A DNA stretch of 64,000 nt, taken from contig NZ_AUDQ01000012.1 of NCBI RefSeq assembly GCF_000425545.1, positions 1 to 64,000 on the forward strand, given 5' to 3'. The notes under the pieces are model-generated. The model was not told the DNA's origin. It made no database searches and worked only from the letters and a program-made list of their open reading frames with translations. This document shows, one piece after another, positions 42,346 to 53,753 of the stretch (the stretch's first letter is position 1; the number at the start of each line of letters is the position of its first letter). The translations under genes were made by a program, and so were the position numbers. This stretch comes from Sporosarcina ureae DSM 2281 (GTDB lineage: Bacteria > Bacillota > Bacilli > Bacillales_A > Planococcaceae).

Positions 42346-42669
42346 ATGAAATGCATTAAAATAGAATTTTCTAAGAGTAAGTCGGATATTCGTGCGCTCA
42401 AGTCTCATGTCGATGTCCTACATACAGAAATGTCAGATGTGAAAAAGGAATAGCAACAGACTAATAAGCGCTTGTCTTCTATTGAATGTACACAGGACAT
42501 TATGTACCAGCAAACTAGTTCTTTATCGGAAACACAAACCAAAACTCTCTCCTTATTCGAACATCTCCAATCAGATGTAGAATTCACCTTTCAAAAGACC
42601 GCGATGAATGATTTAAAAACCAATCGCATAGAAACATATTCTATTCACAAACACTTTATGGGCAAATAA
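42346..42669 (+). pseudogene. Coiled-coil protein pseudogene with in-frame amber codon
   Basis: Reading from ATG 42346, 35 codons (MKCIKIEFSKSKSDIRALKS...) run to a TAG at 42451-42453 and then continue in the same frame for 72 more codons to 42669. Both halves have the same polar, heptad-like composition (LKSHVDVLHTEMSDVKKE, then QQTNKRLSSIECTQDIM). This resembles the small coiled-coil hypothetical proteins of Bacillales with LEEGQ..TNKRL repeats. There is no ribosome binding site before the ATG. It is probably a decayed fragment. Confidence 0.6.
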
Positions 42670-42706
42670 AAAACAAGCGTGTCTGAATAGACATACTTGT
42701 TTTTCA
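42667..42706. terminator. Bidirectional terminator after the flavin oxidoreductase gene
   Basis: AAAAACAAG...TGTCT / AGACA...CTTGTTTTT form a two-part stem with a 4-base loop and T-tracts on both strands. Confidence 0.88.
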
Positions 42707-42734
42707 TCGTTATTCGGTTCGTTTTACATCTATA

Positions 42735-43715
42735 TTATCTGCTCGCTGTGTTCACTCTATCCCCTATCAACTTATCCTTTGCCTCATTATACTGTTGCGC
42801 TAATTGTGCGACATAATCTTTTGTAGGTTGTACTTTATCAATGATACCGATTCCTTGACCACAGCCCCAAATATCTTTCCAAGCTTTTTGACCTGTATCT
42901 CCACCGAAGTTCATTTTACTTGGATCACTTTCCGGCAAGTTATCCGGATCTAAACCCGAAGCTCGGATGGACGTAGCTAAATAATTCCCGTGTACTCCTG
43001 TGAAATAATTACTGTACACAATATCATCCGAAGTTGCGTCTAAAATTGCCTGTTTATATTCTTCAACTGCCCTCGCTTCTTCAGTGGCAATGAAAGGCGA
43101 CCCGATGTACGCAAAGTCTGCCCCCATTGCTTCAGCTGCCAACACACTTCCGCCTGTTGCTATAGAACCTCCAAGTGCTAGTGGTCCATCAAACCATTCC
43201 CGAATTTCTTGAATGAGCGCAAATGGACTTTTCGGACCCGCGTGCCCTCCTGCTCCTGCCGCTATCGCGATTAAACCATCTGCCCCTTTTTCAATGGCTT
43301 TCTTGGCGAACATATTATTGATGACATCATGCAAAACGATTCCACCATAACTATGCGCAGCCTCATAGACGTCTTCTCTCGCACCTAGCGATGTAATAAT
43401 GATAGGAACTTTATACTTCACACACAGTGCCATATCTTCTTGCAATCGTTCATTGGACCGATGTACGATTTGGTTGATCGCAAATGGTGCAGCTGGTTTA
43501 GTAGGATTTTTCGCATTATAGTCAGCTAATTCTTCTGTAATCTCGATCAACCACTCTTCGAATTGTGCAACCGGTCTTGCGTTCAGAGAAGGCATAGAAC
43601 CGATCACTCCTGCTTTACACTGCTCAATCACTGTCTTAGGATTACTAATAATGAACATCGGCGAGGCAATCACTGGAAGACTCATACTCTTTTTCAATTC
43701 CACTACATTCATCAT
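42735..43715 (-). CDS. NAD(P)H-dependent flavin oxidoreductase / nitronate monooxygenase
   Basis: A 326-residue TIM-barrel FMN protein of the 2-nitropropane dioxygenase family. It has LPVIASPMFIIS at the start, the phosphate-binding GGSIATGGSVLAAEAMGADF region near 190-209, AIAAGAGGHAG near 150-160 and a YFTGVHGNYL segment near 240. It could be a nitronate monooxygenase or a related enone/quinone reductase. AAAGGAGAGTGTTT precedes ATG 43715. It is preceded by a cre-like site and a palindrome shared with the divergent thioesterase promoter, so it is likely under CcpA and the adjacent MarR regulator. Confidence 0.87.
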   Translation of the reverse strand: MMNVVELKKSMSLPVIASPMFIISNPKTVIEQCKAGVIGSMPSLNARPVAQFEEWLIEITEELADYNAKNPTKPAAPFAINQIVHRSNERLQEDMALCVKYKVPIIITSLGAREDVYEAAHSYGGIVLHDVINNMFAKKAIEKGADGLIAIAAGAGGHAGPKSPFALIQEIREWFDGPLALGGSIATGGSVLAAEAMGADFAYIGSPFIATEEARAVEEYKQAILDATSDDIVYSNYFTGVHGNYLATSIRASGLDPDNLPESDPSKMNFGGDTGQKAWKDIWGCGQGIGIIDKVQPTKDYVAQLAQQYNEAKDKLIGDRVNTASR

Positions 43716-43732
43716 AAACACTCTCCTTTTAT

Positions 43733-43746
43733 CGTAAGCGCTTTCA
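43733..43746. promoter_or_regulatory. cre-like site before the flavin oxidoreductase gene
   Basis: On the minus strand TGAAAGCGCTTACG matches the CcpA cre consensus TGWAANCGNTNWCA at all positions but the last base. It lies 18 bases before the start codon, in a position to block elongation or initiation. Confidence 0.6.
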
Positions 43747-43814
43747 AAATATGTTCAGGGTATTTCTGTGAAGAACGTACAGACTCTACTCTTTAAAACT
43801 ACCAAATCATCAAC

Positions 43815-43830
43815 ACATGTATATACATAT
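43815..43830. promoter_or_regulatory. Candidate MarR operator 1
   Basis: ACATGTATATACATAT matches 14 of 16 positions of the perfect palindrome at 44498-44515. It lies between the end of the marR gene and the flavin oxidoreductase start, near that gene's promoter. Confidence 0.6.
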
Positions 43831-43883
43831 ATTTTACTTAATCATTTTGATTTGTCAATCAATTTATGAATGAAGATTCATTT

Positions 43884-44357
43884 TTATGTCGATGAACGTT
43901 TAACGTCGTCTATCACTCTCTGTAATGCGCCCAACTTATCCAGTAAATCCATATACTGTGCTTTGCCAATAGCCCCTTCAATTTGTTCCTGTACGTGTAG
44001 CCAAATAGGCGTAGCATCATTTAATTTCTCGTACCCTAAATTTGTTATCGTGACTACTTTTGTTCTCGAGTCTTGCTCTGCTCTCTTAATGTGAACATAT
44101 CCAGAATCGTTTAAAATATTCAAGTTACGCGTGACCGTCGTTTGATCCAGCAACATCATCTCGCCTAATCTACTAATCGAAATATCAGGCGATGTATAAA
44201 TATTGCCAAGCATATAATATTGGGTGATCTTCAATCCAGTAGGTTTCAACAGATGATTGTACAGTTGCGTAAGTGAACCGGATACCGTACGGAGGTTAGC
44301 ACTGGCACACACTTCAATAATATAATTGGCTTGCTCCTGATCTAAATTTTTTTTCAA
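43884..44357 (-). CDS. MarR family transcriptional regulator
   Basis: A winged-helix regulator of about 157 residues. The helix-turn-helix is SISRLGEMMLLDQTTVTRNLNIL, and the wing is AEQDSRTKVVTITNLGYEKL. AAGGGTGG lies 5 bases before TTG 44357, which I prefer to GTG 44366. It sits between two copies of an ACATGTATATACATGT palindrome, one before the flavin oxidoreductase gene and one before the divergent thioesterase gene, so these are its likely targets along with itself. The ligand is unknown. Confidence 0.88.
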   Translation of the reverse strand: MKKNLDQEQANYIIEVCASANLRTVSGSLTQLYNHLLKPTGLKITQYYMLGNIYTSPDISISRLGEMMLLDQTTVTRNLNILNDSGYVHIKRAEQDSRTKVVTITNLGYEKLNDATPIWLHVQEQIEGAIGKAQYMDLLDKLGALQRVIDDVKRSST

Positions 44358-44497
44358 GATGTCCACCCTTCCATTGAAATGAAGATAGCTAAATTTTTAA
44401 CGATCCTTGACAGTTTATCCTATTCTATACTAGTGTACATGTACGCGTACTAATTTTAAAGTTGGATTTCTAGATGTACTTAGAAATATGCTTCAAT

Positions 44498-44515
44498 TAC
44501 ATGTATATACATGTA
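44498..44515. promoter_or_regulatory. Candidate MarR operator 2 (perfect 18-bp palindrome)
   Basis: TACATGTATATACATGTA is a perfect palindrome 34 bases before the thioesterase start codon and in the intergenic region shared with marR. A looser relative, GTACATGTACGCGTAC, lies nearby at about 44435-44450. Confidence 0.7.
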
Positions 44516-44549
44516 GTAGAAGTATATCATGGAAATGGAGGTTGAAAAG

Positions 44550-44963
44550 ATGATGAAAGAACTTAATTTATTAGATGGTATTGACCTGGAACAGACACTA
44601 ATCGGTGCATTGGGAATTACCTTTAAAGAGCTAGATCGTGATAAAGTCGTATGTGAAATGCCAGTCGGGCCGAAAACTGTTCAACCTATGGGATTACTGC
44701 ATGGAGGTGCTTCCGTAGCACTTGCTGAAACAGCTGCCAGCATTGCGGCTGCTCTAAACCTAAATCCCAAGACGCACTATCCAGTAGGACTGGAAATCAA
44801 TGCGAATCATATACGAGGTAAAAAAGATGGCGTTGTTACCGCTACCGCTGTTCCTTTCCACAAAGGACGCACATCGATGGTTTGGGATATCCAGATCACA
44901 GATGAAGAAGGGAAATTAATTAGTATTTCTAGATGCACGATTGCTGTTGTGGAGAAAAGATAA
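44550..44963 (+). CDS. Hotdog-fold thioesterase (PaaI / DHNA-CoA hydrolase type)
   Basis: A 137-residue 4HBT-superfamily protein with the catalytic-region motif GLLHGGASVALAETAAS and the HIRGKKDGVVTATAVPFHKGRTSMVWDIQI core. It hydrolyses an acyl-CoA, either phenylacetyl-type or 1,4-dihydroxy-2-naphthoyl-CoA. The exact substrate is not clear. A longer in-frame start exists at 44529, but GGAGGTTGAAAAG precedes ATG 44550. It is divergent from marR and carries the palindromic operator in its promoter region. Confidence 0.88.
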   Translation: MMKELNLLDGIDLEQTLIGALGITFKELDRDKVVCEMPVGPKTVQPMGLLHGGASVALAETAASIAAALNLNPKTHYPVGLEINANHIRGKKDGVVTATAVPFHKGRTSMVWDIQITDEEGKLISISRCTIAVVEKR

Positions 44964-45010
44964 GGTACACCACAAAACATGTAAACCGCAGTAGACTATT
45001 TCTACACAAG

Positions 45011-45056
45011 AAAAAAAACCTGCCGCATCTTGTAGATGCGAACAGGGTTTTGTTGT
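45011..45056. terminator. Bidirectional terminator between thioesterase gene and sufB
   Basis: AACCTG..GCATC / GATGC..CAGGGTT form an interrupted stem with T- and A-tracts on both sides, between convergent gene ends. Confidence 0.85.
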
Positions 45057-45057
45057 T

Positions 45058-46455
45058 TTATCCGATTGAACCTTCCATCTCGAACTTGATCAAACGGTTC
45101 ATCTCTACCGCATATTCCATCGGTAGTTCTTTTGTGAACGGCTCGATGAAGCCCATAACGATCATTTCTGTTGCTTCCAATTCAGGAATACCACGGCTCA
45201 TCAAATAGAAGAGCTGCTCTTCAGAAACTTTTGATACTTTTGCTTCGTGTTCCAATGAAATGTTGTTATTCAAGATTTCATTGTACGGAATTGTATCAGA
45301 AGTAGATAACTTATCCATGATCAACGTGTCACACTCAATGTTGGCACGAGCTCCGTCCGCGTTACGTCCGAAGTGAACAACTCCGCGATACGTTACTTTT
45401 CCGCCGTGTTGAGAGATTGATTTTGAAACAATAGTAGAAGACGTGTTAGGTGCCAAGTGCATCATTTTCGCTCCGGCATCCTGGTGCTGTCCTTTACCTG
45501 CTAATGCGATGGATAGAGTCAGACCACGTGAGCCTTCGCCTTTTAGAAGAACTGCAGGGTACTTCATCGTCAATTTAGAACCAATGTTGCCATCAATCCA
45601 TTCCATTGTCGCATTTTCTTCACATACTGCACGCTTCGTTACCAAGTTGTAGACGTTGTTCGCCCAGTTTTGGATCGTCGTGTAACGGCAATATGCATCT
45701 TTTTTAATGATAATTTCAACAACCGCACTGTGTAGTGAGTTTGTTGTGTAAACAGGTGCTGTACAACCTTCTACGTAGTGAACGCTTGCGCCTTCGTCTA
45801 CGATGATTAACGTACGCTCAAACTGTCCCATATTTTCTGAGTTAATACGGAAATATGCTTGTAGCGGTGTTTCTACTGTTATACCAGGTGGTACATAGAT
45901 AAATGATCCACCAGACCATACAGCAGAGTTTAATGCTGAGAACTTATTGTCTGAGTTCGGAATTACTGTACCCCAATATTGTTTGAACAATTCTTCGTTT
46001 TCACGAAGTGCAGAATCTGTGTCTTTAAAGACAATGCCTAGATCTGTTAGTTCTTCTTTCATATTGTGGTAAACCACTTCAGATTCATACTGTGCAGATA
46101 CACCCGCCAAGTATTTTTGTTCTGCTTCAGGAATACCGAGTTTATCAAACGTACGCTTGATTTCTTCTGGTACTTCATCCCATGAAGTTTCCGTTGCTTC
46201 TGAAGGTTTAACGTAGTACGTGATTTCATCAAAGTTCAATGAATTCAAGTCGCCACCCCACTGCGGCATAGGCTTACTGTAGAAAATCTCCAAGGATTTC
46301 AAACGATAATCCAACATCCACTGTGGTTCTTCCTTCATACTAGAAATTTCTTCAACAATTTCACGTGTCAATCCACGTTCTGAACGGAACACGGAAACGT
46401 CTTTATCATGGAAACCATATTTGTAATCGCCGATTTCCGGCATTTGTTTTGCCAT
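45058..46455 (-). CDS. sufB: Fe-S assembly scaffold protein SufB
   Basis: A 465-residue SufB with the beta-helix core and conserved [22 protein letters not shown] and [20 protein letters not shown] segments. With SufC and SufD it forms the scaffold that assembles Fe-S clusters from sulfur supplied by SufS/SufU. It is the last gene of sufCDSUB, with AACGGAGGAATAAT before the ATG and a terminator after. Confidence 0.97.
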   Translation of the reverse strand: MAKQMPEIGDYKYGFHDKDVSVFRSERGLTREIVEEISSMKEEPQWMLDYRLKSLEIFYSKPMPQWGGDLNSLNFDEITYYVKPSEATETSWDEVPEEIKRTFDKLGIPEAEQKYLAGVSAQYESEVVYHNMKEELTDLGIVFKDTDSALRENEELFKQYWGTVIPNSDNKFSALNSAVWSGGSFIYVPPGITVETPLQAYFRINSENMGQFERTLIIVDEGASVHYVEGCTAPVYTTNSLHSAVVEIIIKKDAYCRYTTIQNWANNVYNLVTKRAVCEENATMEWIDGNIGSKLTMKYPAVLLKGEGSRGLTLSIALAGKGQHQDAGAKMMHLAPNTSSTIVSKSISQHGGKVTYRGVVHFGRNADGARANIECDTLIMDKLSTSDTIPYNEILNNNISLEHEAKVSKVSEEQLFYLMSRGIPELEATEMIVMGFIEPFTKELPMEYAVEMNRLIKFEMEGSIG

Positions 46456-46497
46456 TATTATTCCTCCGTTCCATACTTGCTCGTACTATGGCCAAGG

Positions 46498-49461
<2,964 letters not shown>

Positions 49462-49479
49462 TTTGAGTCGTCCCCTTTC

Positions 49480-50259
49480 TTATGCTTCTTGTCCAACAGT
49501 TTCGTCTTCAATACCTAGTTCTTCTTTAATCCAGTCATATCCTTGCTCTTCAAGTTTCTTCGCTAATTCTGGTCCACCAGTTTTAACGATTTTACCTTGC
49601 ATAATGATATGCACGTGATCTGGCGTGATATAGTCGAGCAAACGCTGGTAGTGAGTGATGATTAAGCAACCGAAGCCTTCACCGCGCATTTGATTGATTC
49701 CCTTAGAAACAATTTTCAATGCGTCGATATCTAGACCCGAGTCAATCTCGTCAAGTACTGCGAATTTTGGCTTCAACATCATTAACTGGAGAATTTCATT
49801 ACGCTTTTTCTCTCCACCTGAGAAACCTTCGTTCAAATAACGAGTTGCCATATCTTCTTCCATTTCAAGAACTTCCATCTTGCTATCCATTTCACGAATG
49901 AACTTCATCAAAGAAATTTCATCGCCTTCTTCACGACGTGCGTTTACTCCAGAACGTAGGAAATCCGCGTTCGTTACGCCAGTGATTTCACTTGGATATT
50001 GCATCGCTAGGAATAGACCAGCTCTCGCACGCTCATCTACTTCCATTGCTAATACGTCTTCTCCATCGAGTAAGATCGATCCAGAAGTTACTTCATATTT
50101 CGGGTGACCCATGATTGCTGCTGCAAGCGTAGATTTCCCCGTACCATTGGGACCCATAATTGCATGGATCTCATTTGTATTTATTGTTAAGGTAACACCC
50201 TTTAAGATTTCTTTGTCCTCAATTCGGACATGAAGATCTTTAATTTCCAAAATTGCCAT
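49480..50259 (-). CDS. sufC: Fe-S assembly ATPase SufC
   Basis: A 259-residue ABC-type ATPase with Walker [10 protein letters not shown] (36-44), signature [13 protein letters not shown] and Walker [11 protein letters not shown]. It powers conformational change of SufBD. An in-frame extension of 36 residues runs upstream without a ribosome site. GGAGGTATTGGA precedes ATG 50259. It is the first gene of the suf operon. The 230 bp upstream shows no clear Fur or PerR box. Confidence 0.97.
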   Translation of the reverse strand: MAILEIKDLHVRIEDKEILKGVTLTINTNEIHAIMGPNGTGKSTLAAAIMGHPKYEVTSGSILLDGEDVLAMEVDERARAGLFLAMQYPSEITGVTNADFLRSGVNARREEGDEISLMKFIREMDSKMEVLEMEEDMATRYLNEGFSGGEKKRNEILQLMMLKPKFAVLDEIDSGLDIDALKIVSKGINQMRGEGFGCLIITHYQRLLDYITPDHVHIIMQGKIVKTGGPELAKKLEEQGYDWIKEELGIEDETVGQEA

Positions 50260-50489
50260 TCCAATACCTCCAGTATAATCGCGTTGAATGGTTATAATCC
50301 ATTCTCTATTTAGTATCATTCTAATCTTAACCCATATTCGAGTTGGTTGCAAATCTTTAAGAATCATTACACATATTGGCTAATTCTATTGCTACTACAG
50401 GGCTAGGTATATTTTTCAAGATATTTGTTTTTCATTTGACAACTAATGAGTGAGAATCAATCAGAGCTTAGTACATAAGAATTAGACAG

Positions 50490-50518
50490 CAAAAAAGCCG
50501 GTTAAGTAACCGACTTTA
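50490..50518 (-). terminator. Terminator of the dicarboxylate symporter gene
   Basis: On the minus strand GTCGGTTACTTAACCGGC forms a 7-8 bp stem followed by TTTTTTGCTG, right after the stop codon at 50527. Confidence 0.9.
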
Positions 50519-50526
50519 CTACTACT

Positions 50527-51708
50527 CTATATTTTTTTAGTGAAACGGTCGACGATCATCGCAAGCGCACCGTCACCCGTTACGTTTGTTGCTGTTCCGA
50601 AACTATCTTGTGCTAAATACAGCGCGATCATCAATGCTACCATGCCATCTGTGAATCCTAGCATAGTCGTTAGAAGTCCAGTTGCCGCAACAACTGCACC
50701 ACCCGGCACACCTGGAGCCGCGATCATCGCAACACCTAGCATGAAAATGAATTGTAAATACGGACCAAAACTAACATCTAGGCCGTTCATCATCATAACC
50801 CCGATGGAACAAGAGACGATCGTAATCGTGCTACCTGACAAGTGGATCGTTGCGAATAACGGAACCGCGAAGTTCGTTACTCGTTCTGAAGCACCCGTCT
50901 TTTTCGCCTGACGAAGCGTAACTGGAATCGTGGCCGCAGAAGACTGCGTTCCGATAGCTGTCAAATACGCAGGTAGCATCGTTTTCATTAACACGAACGG
51001 ATTACGTTTGTTCAATGAACCCGCCACTGTGTACTGGAATGTCAGCATGATTAAGTGAAGAATAATGATCATGATGAAAACAAATACAAAGACAGAAAGT
51101 ACATTCGCCACTTCACCTGTATACGTCATATTCAGGAAAATCCCGAAAATATGAAATGGTAATAACGGAATAATTACGACAGAAATAACTTTATCGATAA
51201 TTAAATTAAACTCATCGAAGAACGACATCATCGTCTTCCCTTTAATGGCTGCCATCCCGATTCCAAGGAGAAATGCCATTAGCAAAGCGGTCATGATTCC
51301 CATCATCGGATCCATTTCCATTTTGAAGAACGCTTCTCCCGCTTTACGTGCGCCGTCTGCAATATCCGTCTTCGTCGTTGGATTAATGAAGTTCGGTAAA
51401 ATAGTTGTTGCTGCAAAATACGCAAGCAATCCCGCAATAACCGTAGAGCCATACGCAAAAGCAGCAGACATTCCAAGTAATTTCCCTGAACCTGCCCCAA
51501 GCTTTGCAATACTCGGTGCGATAAATGCGATGATGATCAGCGGAACAATAAAGTTCAAGAATCCACCGAACAACATATTAAAAGTGGCCGCTAAACGAAC
51601 GAACCAGAGTGCGAACCCTTCATGGATCATCGGCAATAGTAAGCCAAGCCCGATCGCTAACCCAATGGCGATCAAAATTCGCCAAATGAGTCCTAATTTA
51701 AACTTCAC
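50527..51708 (-). CDS. Dicarboxylate/amino acid:cation symporter (DAACS family)
   Basis: A 393-residue glutamate-transporter-homologue. It has about eight helices and the re-entrant loop motifs: a serine-rich TQSSAATIPVTL (HP1) and APGVPGGAVVAATGLL (HP2), then DSFGTATNVTGDGALAMIVDR with the substrate-binding Asp/Thr/Asn. It uses Na+ or H+ to import glutamate, aspartate, serine or a dicarboxylate. The precise substrate is not clear. AGGAGGACGTATTGTG precedes the ATG. Confidence 0.9.
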   Translation of the reverse strand: MKFKLGLIWRILIAIGLAIGLGLLLPMIHEGFALWFVRLAATFNMLFGGFLNFIVPLIIIAFIAPSIAKLGAGSGKLLGMSAAFAYGSTVIAGLLAYFAATTILPNFINPTTKTDIADGARKAGEAFFKMEMDPMMGIMTALLMAFLLGIGMAAIKGKTMMSFFDEFNLIIDKVISVVIIPLLPFHIFGIFLNMTYTGEVANVLSVFVFVFIMIIILHLIMLTFQYTVAGSLNKRNPFVLMKTMLPAYLTAIGTQSSAATIPVTLRQAKKTGASERVTNFAVPLFATIHLSGSTITIVSCSIGVMMMNGLDVSFGPYLQFIFMLGVAMIAAPGVPGGAVVAATGLLTTMLGFTDGMVALMIALYLAQDSFGTATNVTGDGALAMIVDRFTKKI

Positions 51709-51829
51709 AATACGTCCTCCTCAAATACACATATGTATTACTCAAACAAAATCAACTTTATCACAAGTCGAAAGAATAAAGAAGATTTTGTTTGGATTTT
51801 CTTAATATTTTTCTTGTGTGTTGGGGGAT

Positions 51830-52090
51830 GAGGTGGATTGTCTGGGTATTGAGCGGATAGCTTAGCGGGTTGAGCGGATTGCCCAGTGGGTTGAGCGGAT
51901 AGTCCAATACATTGAGCGAGCCGCGCACTGCATAGGAGCGGACACCCCAACACTTTGAGCGCTCCAAACACTGCATTGAGCGGATTGCCCAGCGGATTGA
52001 GCGGTTCACGCGCGGGGTTGAGCGGATTGCCCTGCACATTGAGCACTTCACCCACCTCATTGAGCGGATAACTCCCAACATTGAGCAACC
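51830..52090 (+). repeat. 21-bp periodic TTGAGCGG array, copy 2 (longest)
   Basis: Cores GAGCG/GAGCA start at 51851, 51872, 51893, 51914, 51936, 51957, 51978, 51999, 52020, 52041, 52062 and 52083: eleven intervals, ten of exactly 21 bp and one of 22. A degenerate unit (GAGGTGG at 51830) extends the phase upstream. The consensus is TTGAGCGGAT plus about 11 variable bases. It occupies the gap between the symporter start and the metQ terminator. Open frames crossing it on the minus strand give heptapeptide repeats but have no ribosome site. Confidence 0.93.
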
Positions 52091-52120
52091 AAATCACTCC
52101 ACCCACCATTCATCCAAATA

Positions 52121-52154
52121 AAAAAAGGCCGGCAGCTACAATAGCTACCGACCC
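52121..52154 (-). terminator. Terminator of the metNPQ operon
   Basis: On the minus strand GGTCGGTAGCTATTGTAGCT continues to GCCGGCC, forming an 11-bp stem, then TTTTTTTATTTGG. It lies just after metQ. Confidence 0.92.
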
Positions 52155-52162
52155 TCACCTTA

Positions 52163-53020
52163 TTATTGTACGGGAACAACTGATCCAGACCACTCGTTCA
52201 AGATGAATTCTTGAATTTGCTCTGAAGTCAGTACTTCTACCAATGCTTGGATTGCATCGCTGTCTTCGTTACCGCTCTTCACCGCAATTACGTTAACATA
52301 TGGAGACTCTTTATCTTCCAATGCGATGGAATCTTCCATTGGATTCAAGCCTGCATCGATAGCGTAGTTGGAGTTAATCAACAATGCGTCGCCTTCGTCG
52401 TTGTTATACAACTGAGGCATTAATGCTGCTTCGTAGTTTGCGTCGAACTCCAAGTTCTTTGGATTTTCTACAATATCGTCTACTTCAGCTTTCACTTTTT
52501 CTACGTCGTCAGCTAGCTTGATCAATCCTTTTTCTTCAAGCATAGCAAGTACTCGGCCGTGATCTGCAACAGAGTTACTGATTAAGATCGTTGCGCCGTC
52601 CGGAAGATCTTCCAATGAATCATATTTCTTTGAGTACACACCGATCGGCTCGATGTGGATTGCACCCGCATTGACAAAGTCATAACCGAAATCAGCCATT
52701 TGGCTCTCTAGATACGGAATGTGTTGGAAATAGTTCGCGTCGATTGTACCTTCGTCCAAATCTTTGTTTGGCAGTACATAGTCTGTGTAACTCTCTATTG
52801 TTAAATCATAGCCTTTTGCAGCTAATAACGGCTTAGCTTCTTCTAAGATCACCGCGTGCGGTGTATTAGATGCACCGACTGTCAACGACGTTTTCTCGCC
52901 TTTTTCTGCATCATCTACATCTGTTGCCCCATTATCCTTACTACCCTCGTCTTTTGTTCCGCAAGCTGCCAGCGCAAGCACTAGTACGGCTGCGAATAGA
53001 CCGAATAAAAACTTCTTCAT
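52163..53020 (-). CDS. metQ: Methionine ABC transporter substrate-binding lipoprotein
   Basis: A 285-residue NlpA/MetQ-family lipoprotein with a signal peptide and lipobox LALAAC (Cys20), then a periplasmic-type binding domain with NTPHAVILEEAKPLL and EGTIDANYFQHIPYL. It captures methionine outside the membrane for MetP/MetN. GAGGGAGAAATGTGGAT precedes ATG 53020; GTG 53026 is possible. It is the third gene of the SAM-riboswitch operon. Confidence 0.95.
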   Translation of the reverse strand: MKKFLFGLFAAVLVLALAACGTKDEGSKDNGATDVDDAEKGEKTSLTVGASNTPHAVILEEAKPLLAAKGYDLTIESYTDYVLPNKDLDEGTIDANYFQHIPYLESQMADFGYDFVNAGAIHIEPIGVYSKKYDSLEDLPDGATILISNSVADHGRVLAMLEEKGLIKLADDVEKVKAEVDDIVENPKNLEFDANYEAALMPQLYNNDEGDALLINSNYAIDAGLNPMEDSIALEDKESPYVNVIAVKSGNEDSDAIQALVEVLTSEQIQEFILNEWSGSVVPVQ

Positions 53021-53084
53021 ATCCACATTTCTCCCTCTCCATGATGGAATGTTTTATGGTTAACAGGTTATCCTGAAAATCCTA

Positions 53085-53753
53085 TTATCGCTTGTCCAAA
53101 CGTTTCACAATGAAATCACCTATAAACTGAATGATAAACACGATGACTAGTACTAATATTGTCGCCATCATCGTAACATCTCCACGGTTACGCTGAAACC
53201 CTTCGAGATACGCGAGCGTACCGAGTCCTCCAGCACCGATTACCCCGGCCATTGCTGTGTAGCCGACAAGTGCAATTGACGTCACTGTAATACCTGACAC
53301 GAGTGCCGGCATGGATTCTGGTAACAATACTTTAAAAATGATCGTAGATGTTTTGGCGCCCATTGAACGCGCCGCTTCGATCACTCCTTTATCAATTTCC
53401 TGCAATGCAATGAGTACCATGCGGCCATAAAACGGAGCTGCGCCAATGATTAATGCTGGCAACGCAGCATTCGGTCCACGCATGCTGCCTATTAATAAAT
53501 TCGTCAAAGGTAACAATAAAATAATCAAAATAATAAAAGGTATCGATCGGAATATATTTACGAATGCGCCCGTAAAGACATTCGTGATTTTATTTGCCCA
53601 TAACTGACCCGGATTTGTTAAAAACAATAACAGACCGAGTGCAATACCAAAAATAAACGTGAAGACCGTTGAGTAGGCAGACATATAAAGCGTCTCGCCC
53701 GTTGCTTGCCACATTTTATCCCAGTTAACGTTCGGGAACCATTGCTCAATCAT
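53085..53753 (-). CDS. metP: Methionine ABC transporter permease
   Basis: A 222-residue permease with five helices and the ABC coupling motif EAARSMGAKTSTIIFKVLLPESMP near residues 137-160. It forms the MetNP transporter core and overlaps metN by 8 bases. Confidence 0.96.
   Translation of the reverse strand: MIEQWFPNVNWDKMWQATGETLYMSAYSTVFTFIFGIALGLLLFLTNPGQLWANKITNVFTGAFVNIFRSIPFIILIILLLPLTNLLIGSMRGPNAALPALIIGAAPFYGRMVLIALQEIDKGVIEAARSMGAKTSTIIFKVLLPESMPALVSGITVTSIALVGYTAMAGVIGAGGLGTLAYLEGFQRNRGDVTMMATILVLVIVFIIQFIGDFIVKRLDKR

Noticed and set aside
50380..50480. Fur/PerR-like box upstream of sufC (TTGATTCTCACTCATT)
   Set aside because: Too few matches to the 7-1-7 inverted repeat to be credible.
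51830..52090. CRISPR-like array
   Set aside because: The repeated core is only 5-9 bp, the period is 21 bp rather than about 60-70, there is no leader and no cas gene in the window.
51738..52109. Long minus-strand open frames across array copy 2 giving heptapeptide repeats such as NPLNPLG
   Set aside because: A 21-bp period automatically yields a 7-residue repeat and suppresses stops. No ribosome binding site is seen, two overlapping frames are both open, and arrays 1 and 3 are not open in the equivalent frames.
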